From: Pseudomonadota bacterium
GTDB lineage: Bacteria; Desulfobacterota; Desulfobulbia; Desulfobulbales; Desulfobulbaceae
Length of the DNA stretch: 6,517 nt
Assembly (NCBI GenBank): GCA_009778235.1
Contig: WRKE01000197.1
Span: 1 to 6,517, forward strand
Direction of reading: 5' to 3'
Every line of letters begins with the position of its first letter. The first letter of the stretch is position 1. Of the stretch, positions 1 to 4,453 are shown piece by piece. The position numbers and the translations under genes are program-made. The notes below the pieces were generated by a model. That model had not been told where the DNA came from. It ran no database searches and saw nothing but the letters and a program-made list of their open reading frames with translations.

Positions 1-1494
1 AAGGCCAACAAGATCGAACCGGTGCGGATCATCGGCCGGCCCAAGCACATGTATTCGATCTACAAGAAGCTGATGACCCAGAATATCCCGCTTGAGCGGG
101 TCTACGACAAGGTGGCCTTCCGCATCGTGGTCCGCACGGTCAAGGAATGTTACCAGGTGCTGGGTACGGTCCATGCCGACTGGACGCCGGTCCCCGGTCG
201 GATCAAGGACTGGATCAGCGTACCCAAGTCGAACAACTATCAGTCGCTGCACACCACGGTGGCCGGTCCGCTGGGCCAATTCATCGAGATCCAGATCCGG
301 ACCGAGGAGATGGACAGGATTGCCCAAGAGGGTGTGGCCGCCCACTGGGCCTACAAAGAGGGGCAGAAGATCACCGGCGGCGATGCCAAGCTGTTCAAGG
401 ATTTGAAGCGGCTGGTACAATCCCTGCAGGAGGTCGAGGATCCGAACGAGTTCATGGAGTCGGTGCGCGGCGAGTTGTTCGAGCCCGATGTCCTGGCCTT
501 GACTCCCACCGGCGAGGTTCGGGAACTGCCGAGGGGCAGCACCCCGATCGATTTTGCCTACGCCATCCATACCGAGATCGGCGACACCTGCGTCGGCGCT
601 AAGGTCAACGGTCAGATCGTTCAGCTCAAGCATGAACTGAAGAGCGGCGACATCGTCGAGATTCTCACCCAGAAGAACCAGCACCCCCGCCGTGCCTGGC
701 TGCAACTGGTCAAGACCAGCAGGGCCCGGACCCGGATTCGCCAGTATCTCCGACGAGAGGAAAAGGAGCGCTCGCTTAAGCTGGGCCGTGAGATATGCGA
801 ACGGGAGCTGAAAAAGTATGATGTCAATTTCCGCGGACTGCTCAAGAGCGGCCACCTGCGTCTGCTGCTCAAGCAGCTCAACTGCCAGTCCCTGGATGAT
901 CTGCTGGCGCGGGTGGGTAACGGTTCCATCACCGTGCCCCACCTGGTGCGGACCCTGCAACCCGAGGAATACCGCGAAGCCGAGGAAAAAAGGCGGATGG
1001 CGGAGATGGTCGAGCGGGCCCAACGAGCGGCCGAAGGACAGCGCTCCACCGTCTCCCGGAGCGATGCCATCGACATTGACGGCATCGACGGTATGCTGGT
1101 CAAGGTGAGCCAGTGTTGCCACCCGGTTCCGGGTGATGCGATCATCGGTTTCATCACCACCGGCACCGGCATCTCCATCCACCGCACTGATTGTCCCAAC
1201 CTGTTGGCCACCGACCCGAAACGCTGGTTGGAGGTTTCCTGGGCCGGAGCACCGCAAACCTCGCATCGGGCTGCACTGCGCATCCGGGCGGAGAACCGGA
1301 AGAGCATGCTGGCCGAGATCAGCGCCACCATCAGCGCCGACGATGCCGACATCGTCGAGCTGAATGCCCGCACCACGGTGGAGAACATCGCTGAACTCGA
1401 CATCGTGCTCAACGTGGTGAATCTCAGACATTTGCAGACCTTGCAGCAGCACCTCTTGCAGATGCCCGAGGTGATCGAGGTCCGGCGCCGGTAG
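1..1494 (+). CDS. rel: RelA/SpoT-family (p)ppGpp synthetase/hydrolase, 5' end cut by window
   Basis: This cytosolic stringent-response enzyme transfers pyrophosphate from ATP to GDP/GTP to make (p)ppGpp. The reading frame is open from base 1, so the gene starts upstream; the GTG at 22 is internal. About 497 residues are visible of a usual 700-750, and the HD hydrolase domain is missing. Visible in order: the rest of the synthetase domain with GRPKH (34-48), YDKVAFR (103-123), RIKD (199-210), NNYQSLHT with its stacking Tyr (238-240), EIQIRT with catalytic Glu (286-288) and AHWAYK; a TGS domain (about 490-669) with the conserved His of AIHTEIG (568-570); a helical linker; the Cys-Cys/RIS region (1099-1206, CC at 1114-1119); and a C-terminal ACT domain (about 1270-1488). 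RIKD fits the RxKD motif of bifunctional Rel/SpoT rather than the ExDD of RelA, so hydrolysis is expected but cannot be seen. The family call is near certain; synthase-only or bifunctional is inferred. Confidence 0.97.
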   Translation, partial: KANKIEPVRIIGRPKHMYSIYKKLMTQNIPLERVYDKVAFRIVVRTVKECYQVLGTVHADWTPVPGRIKDWISVPKSNNYQSLHTTVAGPLGQFIEIQIRTEEMDRIAQEGVAAHWAYKEGQKITGGDAKLFKDLKRLVQSLQEVEDPNEFMESVRGELFEPDVLALTPTGEVRELPRGSTPIDFAYAIHTEIGDTCVGAKVNGQIVQLKHELKSGDIVEILTQKNQHPRRAWLQLVKTSRARTRIRQYLRREEKERSLKLGREICERELKKYDVNFRGLLKSGHLRLLLKQLNCQSLDDLLARVGNGSITVPHLVRTLQPEEYREAEEKRRMAEMVERAQRAAEGQRSTVSRSDAIDIDGIDGMLVKVSQCCHPVPGDAIIGFITTGTGISIHRTDCPNLLATDPKRWLEVSWAGAPQTSHRAALRIRAENRKSMLAEISATISADDADIVELNARTTVENIAELDIVLNVVNLRHLQTLQQHLLQMPEVIEVRRR

Positions 1495-1524
1495 CATTGG
1501 CGCAGAGAGTCTGAACAGAGTCCC

Positions 1525-1974
1525 ATGGAATCGGTGTTGTGCGCGGTCTGCGGCAATGAACTCGAACGCGGCCACGGCCAGTGTCCCTATTGCCAGGCCC
1601 CCCGCGTGGCCGGAGAGATGGGCGCCACAGGCCCGTTCCATCGGGTGGTCAACCTGGAGAAGGGTATGCCGCAGGTTATGCCAGCGCTCAACCGGCTGGA
1701 GGCGGCCATCACCGTTGCCGGCAGCCAGGGTTATAAGGCGCTCACCCTGATCCATGGTTACGGCTCCAGCGGTACCGGCGGGGCCATCAAGGCCGCGGTT
1801 CAGAACCAGTTACAGTTTTTGCGCCTGCAAGGCAGGATCAAGGAAATCGTGCCCGGCGAGGAATTCGAGGGCCGTTCCAAACGCGGCAGACATCTGCTGC
1901 GCCGCTTTCCTTTTCTGGTCGGACACCGCGACCTTAATCGCGCCAATCCCGGCATTACCCTGGTGATTCTCTGA
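1525..1974 (+). CDS. Small Smr-domain protein with N-terminal zinc ribbon
   Basis: This is a 149-residue soluble protein. The N-terminus has CAVC (residues 6-9) and CPYC (20-23), two CxxC knuckles ten residues apart, which suggests a zinc ribbon. Residues 40-149 look like a divergent Smr domain: VVNLEKG (41-47) sits where the family has LDLHG, an amphipathic helix follows (about 52-66), then IHGYGSSGTGG (76-86) in place of HGxGTG, a helix, and a final strand (NPGITLVIL). Smr domains bind or cleave DNA or RNA, and some bacterial ones act in ribosome rescue or RNA cleavage; this protein's substrate is unknown. The gene lies 30 bp after rel and 54 bp before rph, so co-transcription is likely. 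No strong ribosome binding site precedes the ATG at 1525; starting here keeps both cysteine pairs. The Smr assignment rests on the HGxG region and overall order and is less certain than the neighbouring calls. Confidence 0.8.
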   Translation: MESVLCAVCGNELERGHGQCPYCQAPRVAGEMGATGPFHRVVNLEKGMPQVMPALNRLEAAITVAGSQGYKALTLIHGYGSSGTGGAIKAAVQNQLQFLRLQGRIKEIVPGEEFEGRSKRGRHLLRRFPFLVGHRDLNRANPGITLVIL

Positions 1975-2016
1975 TCTCGGCCTTGCCGGCGGTGATGTTT
2001 TAAGCTTTGACCCATC

Positions 2017-2026
2017 AAGGGAGGAA
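2017..2026 (+). promoter_or_regulatory. Strong Shine-Dalgarno site of rph
   Basis: The sequence AAGGGAGGAA ends two bases before the ATG at 2029, with its GGGAGG core four bases from it. It fixes the rph start and contrasts with the weak sites before the Smr and NUDIX genes. Confidence 0.75.
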
Positions 2027-2028
2027 CC

Positions 2029-2745
2029 ATGCGTAATGGTCAGCGTCTTGCCAATGGCCTGCGGCAGGTCAATATCGAATACGGCGTTCAACCCTATGCC
2101 GATGGCTCGGTGCTGATCCAGATGGGCCGGACCCATGTGCTTTGCGCGGTGACGGTCGAGGAGAAGGTCCCGCCCTTTCTCAAGGACCGGGGCCAGGGAT
2201 GGATCACCGCCGAGTATGGGATGCTGCCCTGCGCCACCCACAGCCGCGGCCGGCGGGAGGCAATATCCGGGCTTTCCGGCCGGACCCACGAGATCCAGCG
2301 GTTGATCGGCCGATCTTTGCGAATGATGGTTGATTTGCGGCTTTTGGGGGAACGCACCTTCCGGGTCGATTGCGATGTACTCAATGCCGATGGCGGCACC
2401 CGCTGCGCTTCGATCACCGGGGGGGCCTTGGCGGTGCGGATGGCGATTGGCAAGCTGGTGGCCCAGTCCAAACTGGCCGCCATGCCGCCGCTGTTGCCGG
2501 TGGCGGCGGTCAGCGCCGGGGTGGTCGGCGGGCAGCCGGTGCTGGATTTGGAATACAGCGAGGACTCAGCTGCTGATGTCGACGCCAACTTTGTCATGAG
2601 CGGCGACGGGCGCTGGATCGAAGTGCAGACCACCGCCGAGGGCGCCCCCTTCAGGCCGGAGTTGTTCACCGCCATGGCGGAGCTGGCCACGGCCGGCATC
2701 GGCCGGTTGTTGATGCTGTGGGACCAGGACGGCTGGCAGGGGTAG
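2029..2745 (+). CDS. rph: Ribonuclease PH
   Basis: This is a phosphate-dependent 3'-5' exoribonuclease that trims tRNA precursors and other structured RNA 3' ends, releasing nucleoside diphosphates; the family forms a hexameric ring in the cytosol. The 238 residues match the full family length. Landmarks: ADGSVLIQMGRTHVLCAV (residues 24-41), GQGWITAEYGMLP (55-67), GRTHEIQRLIGRSLR (84-98) with the phosphate-binding Arg85 of the GRTxEIQR motif, DCDVLNADGGTR (114-125) with the Gly-Thr-Arg phosphate loop, ASITGG, DLEYSEDSAADVD (173-185) with the acidic metal-site residues, and IEVQTTAEGAPF (197-208). Nothing is truncated and all motifs are in one frame. In many bacteria rph is followed by an rdgB-type NTPase gene; here it is the last plus-strand gene before convergent tam. 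The start is set by a strong ribosome binding site. Confidence 0.97.
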   Translation: MRNGQRLANGLRQVNIEYGVQPYADGSVLIQMGRTHVLCAVTVEEKVPPFLKDRGQGWITAEYGMLPCATHSRGRREAISGLSGRTHEIQRLIGRSLRMMVDLRLLGERTFRVDCDVLNADGGTRCASITGGALAVRMAIGKLVAQSKLAAMPPLLPVAAVSAGVVGGQPVLDLEYSEDSAADVDANFVMSGDGRWIEVQTTAEGAPFRPELFTAMAELATAGIGRLLMLWDQDGWQG

Positions 2746-2900
2746 GCGGATTTCAGGGGCAGGCGGCCGGGTTTGTAATGTACGTCGGTTATTGCTGCCC
2801 ATCAGAGCAGGCGGTTTGATGCATCTTGATACGTTTCCACGTCAGAGTATGGGAAGGCAAGCCTGACCTCTCTCCCGCAGTTCGTGGTGCCCGGCATGGC

Positions 2901-2934
2901 GTGTTGGGTATAAGAGCGTAGCGAACCCCAACGC
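2901..2934 (+). repeat. Imperfect inverted repeat resembling dispersed intergenic (REP-like) elements
   Basis: GTTGGG (2903-2908) and CCCAAC (2927-2932) form perfect 6-bp arms around an 18-bp spacer. A G-T wobble and one further G-C pair extend the stem to 2901/2934. The spacer contains GAGCGTAGCGAA. Read on the other strand it has a GTTGGGGTTCGCTACGCTC core, which looks like intergenic repeats common in proteobacterial genomes. A similar GATGGGTTGCGC string lies nearby on the same strand (complement of about 2967-2979). The rest of the 244-bp gap between convergent rph and tam (2746-2989) shows no convincing gene and no T-tract terminator. That this is a multi-copy element is inference from appearance; only one copy can be seen. 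Confidence 0.4.
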
Positions 2935-2989
2935 TTGAGCCTGGGAACCCACGGCATTGCGGGCGACGCGCAACCCATCCGGCTCCAAT

Positions 2990-3793
2990 CTAACTTGCTG
3001 ACTCTCGTGTATAGGCGCTTCTTTTTTTGATCGTGAAGAAGATCCTGGTAAACGGGAACAAAATTTTGCCGTCCGCCTGAAGCGGATAAACATCCTTAAG
3101 GGCGTGCTCGAGATCCGTCTGGAATTCGGCGCGCAATCCGTCCTCTTGCAAGCAGTCCAGATAGGGTCTCATCCCGGTGCTGCTGTACCATTGGACAATG
3201 GCCGCGTGGGTGTTCATCACGTGGAAATATCGGGTCTCCCACACCTCAACTTCAGCGGACAGCCCGCAAACAATATCGTAGTAAAATTCCGGCCCATGTA
3301 TTGAAACCCCAGGATTGAGGCCGGTAAAACGGCCCTTCCATTTGTCTGACCCGGCGAGTTTGCCCAGTTCAATCCGCACGGGCATACGAGCCGTAGCCGG
3401 AACCTGAACAGCCAGGACCCCGCCCGTGTTCAGCATATTGAAAAGATTCTGCAGCAGTCGTTCATGATTCGGCATCCATTGGAGCGCCGCGTTGGAGAAA
3501 ATAAGGTCAAAGCTGCCCAGCCGGGATAAATCGCTGGAGGCATCCGCGCATATCCACTCAATTGCCGGGTCTTTTGCCCTGGCCTCGGCAATCATGGTCT
3601 TTGAGCTGTCCAGGCCGGCGATCTCGGCCTGCGGCCATCTAGCTTTCAGCACCTTGGTACTGTTGCCCGGCCCGCAACCAAGGTCGATGATCCGCCGGGG
3701 CTGATCCAGCATAATTTTCATGGTTAAATCAATGGACGGCTGCGTTCTTTCCCGCTCGAATTCCAAGTACAGATCAGGGTTCCAATCTGGCAT
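2990..3793 (-). CDS. tam: Trans-aconitate 2-methyltransferase
   Basis: This SAM-dependent cytosolic enzyme methylates trans-aconitate, a spontaneous by-product of cis-aconitate that inhibits the TCA cycle. The protein is 267 residues (E. coli Tam is about 252). The family N-terminus DWNPDLYLEF is at residues 3-12. The class I methyltransferase fold follows: motif I DLGCGPGNST (37-46), motif II acidic GLDSS (60-64), AD at 83-84, DLIFSNAALQW (96-106) and GGVLAVQVP. The C-terminal half keeps YYDI, WETRYFHVM and TGMRPYL, all typical of Tam. An open frame extends upstream to 3901, but the ATG at 3793 is chosen because the family begins MxDWNP there and GGAGGT sits four bases upstream. The last nine or so residues (after IKKR) have no family counterpart. 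GC is lower than in neighbours over parts of the gene. Substrate is by homology; a related small-acid methyltransferase is possible. Confidence 0.9.
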   Translation of the reverse strand: MPDWNPDLYLEFERERTQPSIDLTMKIMLDQPRRIIDLGCGPGNSTKVLKARWPQAEIAGLDSSKTMIAEARAKDPAIEWICADASSDLSRLGSFDLIFSNAALQWMPNHERLLQNLFNMLNTGGVLAVQVPATARMPVRIELGKLAGSDKWKGRFTGLNPGVSIHGPEFYYDIVCGLSAEVEVWETRYFHVMNTHAAIVQWYSSTGMRPYLDCLQEDGLRAEFQTDLEHALKDVYPLQADGKILFPFTRIFFTIKKRSAYTRESAS

Positions 3794-3797
3794 GTAC

Positions 3798-3803
3798 ACC
3801 TCC
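3798..3803 (-). promoter_or_regulatory. Shine-Dalgarno site of tam
   Basis: On the minus strand GGAGGT lies four bases before the ATG at 3793. It supports this start over any start in the upstream extension of the open frame, and shows that tam can be translated independently of the NUDIX gene. Confidence 0.75.
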
Positions 3804-3859
3804 AGTGACGAATTTCCAGGCGGGAAATGGTGTTTTTGTCCACCTGTATCGTGTTGAGT

Positions 3860-3895
3860 TGCCGGCCGGGAACATCCACTGGCCGGCATGTTTTT
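3860..3895. terminator. GC-rich hairpin with T-run on the plus strand; possible terminator
   Basis: TGCCGGCC (3860-3867) and GGCCGGCA (3881-3888) form a perfect 8-bp stem with a 13-base loop. On the plus strand TGTTTTTC follows, as in an intrinsic terminator. On the minus strand, where both flanking genes lie, the stem comes 20 bases after the NUDIX stop but is preceded by A's and followed by AACTCAAC rather than a T-run. It may therefore stop plus-strand read-through from rph, or act as a processing or partial-termination hairpin between the NUDIX gene and tam. Orientation and function are uncertain. Confidence 0.4.
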
Positions 3896-3907
3896 CACCA
3901 CAACCCA

Positions 3908-4453
3908 TCATATCCGATCGTGCGGCAGGAGCCGGAGCAGGGCCATGCCGTCCGGGGTGACCGGCTCTGTTTGGTGCAGGACCTCGATCTCATCAAGATC
4001 AATAAACCGGCCATAGTCGATCTCTTCCTTCTGCAGGGTGAAGGGACCCTCGCTGACGCAGGAAAAGATGCTGCCCCACACCCGGTTGCCGCTCTCCTCG
4101 AAATACTGGTCAAACAAAAAAGACAGTTTAACTCCGGTCAGTCCCAATTCTTCCCGCAACTCCCGCTGCGCCGACTCCAGATAGGGTTCGCCGGCCAGCA
4201 CCACACCCCCTGCGGCCAGATCCCAGTATCCCGGATAGATATCCTTGGTGGCGGTCCGCTTCTGGATGAACAGTTGCCCTGCCCGGTTGAACACCAGGAT
4301 ATAGGAGGCCCGGTGGATCAGGTTTTGCTGGCGCATGATCCGGCGGGTGACTGCGCCTATGGGGTTGTTGTCCTGGTCAACGATCGTGACCAGCTCTTCG
4401 GCTGGATTGGTAAACACGGCGCTCAAGTCTTTTGGGGGATGAAAGGGGCTCAA
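3908..4453 (-). CDS. yfcD: NUDIX hydrolase, YfcD type
   Basis: This 181-residue soluble protein is predicted to hydrolyse a nucleoside-diphosphate-linked or similar substrate with Mg2+; the true substrate of YfcD proteins is not established. The NUDIX box GX5EX7REUXEEXGU is complete at residues 83-105 (about 4139-4207). Family features include HRASYILV (47-54), a QKRTATKDIYPGYWD stretch (64-78), FDQYFEE (114-120) and RVWGSIFSCVSEGPF (124-138), which match E. coli YfcD closely and relate it more distantly to isopentenyl-diphosphate isomerase. The start is a TTG overlapping the rlmKL stop (TTGA on the minus strand). No Shine-Dalgarno site precedes it, so translation is probably coupled to rlmKL. 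Other starts at TTG 4426 or GTG 4417 would shorten it by 9-12 residues without touching the domain; the first ATG (residue 40) is too late. Family confidence is high, exact start moderate. Confidence 0.9.
   Translation of the reverse strand: MSPFHPPKDLSAVFTNPAEELVTIVDQDNNPIGAVTRRIMRQQNLIHRASYILVFNRAGQLFIQKRTATKDIYPGYWDLAAGGVVLAGEPYLESAQRELREELGLTGVKLSFLFDQYFEESGNRVWGSIFSCVSEGPFTLQKEEIDYGRFIDLDEIEVLHQTEPVTPDGMALLRLLPHDRI

Noticed and set aside
1482..1491. CCGGCGCCGG palindrome at the end of rel as a terminator
   Set aside because: It lies in coding sequence, has no loop or T-run, and the next gene follows after 30 bp.
621..1556. 311-residue open frame on the minus strand opposite rel
   Set aside because: It is the antisense shadow of a GC-rich gene whose plus-strand product has full RSH motifs; its translation is Ser/Arg-rich and low in complexity, with no recognisable domain.
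1975..2028. Promoter for rph in the 54-bp gap after the Smr gene
   Set aside because: No -35/-10 pair with sensible spacing could be made out; only the ribosome binding site is convincing.
2842..3093. 83-residue minus-strand open frame overlapping the tam 3' end
   Set aside because: It is partly tam in another frame and partly the repeat-like intergenic segment; no family resemblance and no ribosome binding site. Kept only as the possible slip frame of the A7 run.
3794..3901. 36-residue N-terminal extension of tam
   Set aside because: It runs through the hairpin and the Shine-Dalgarno site, is unlike the Tam family, and the family N-terminus begins at the ATG at 3793.
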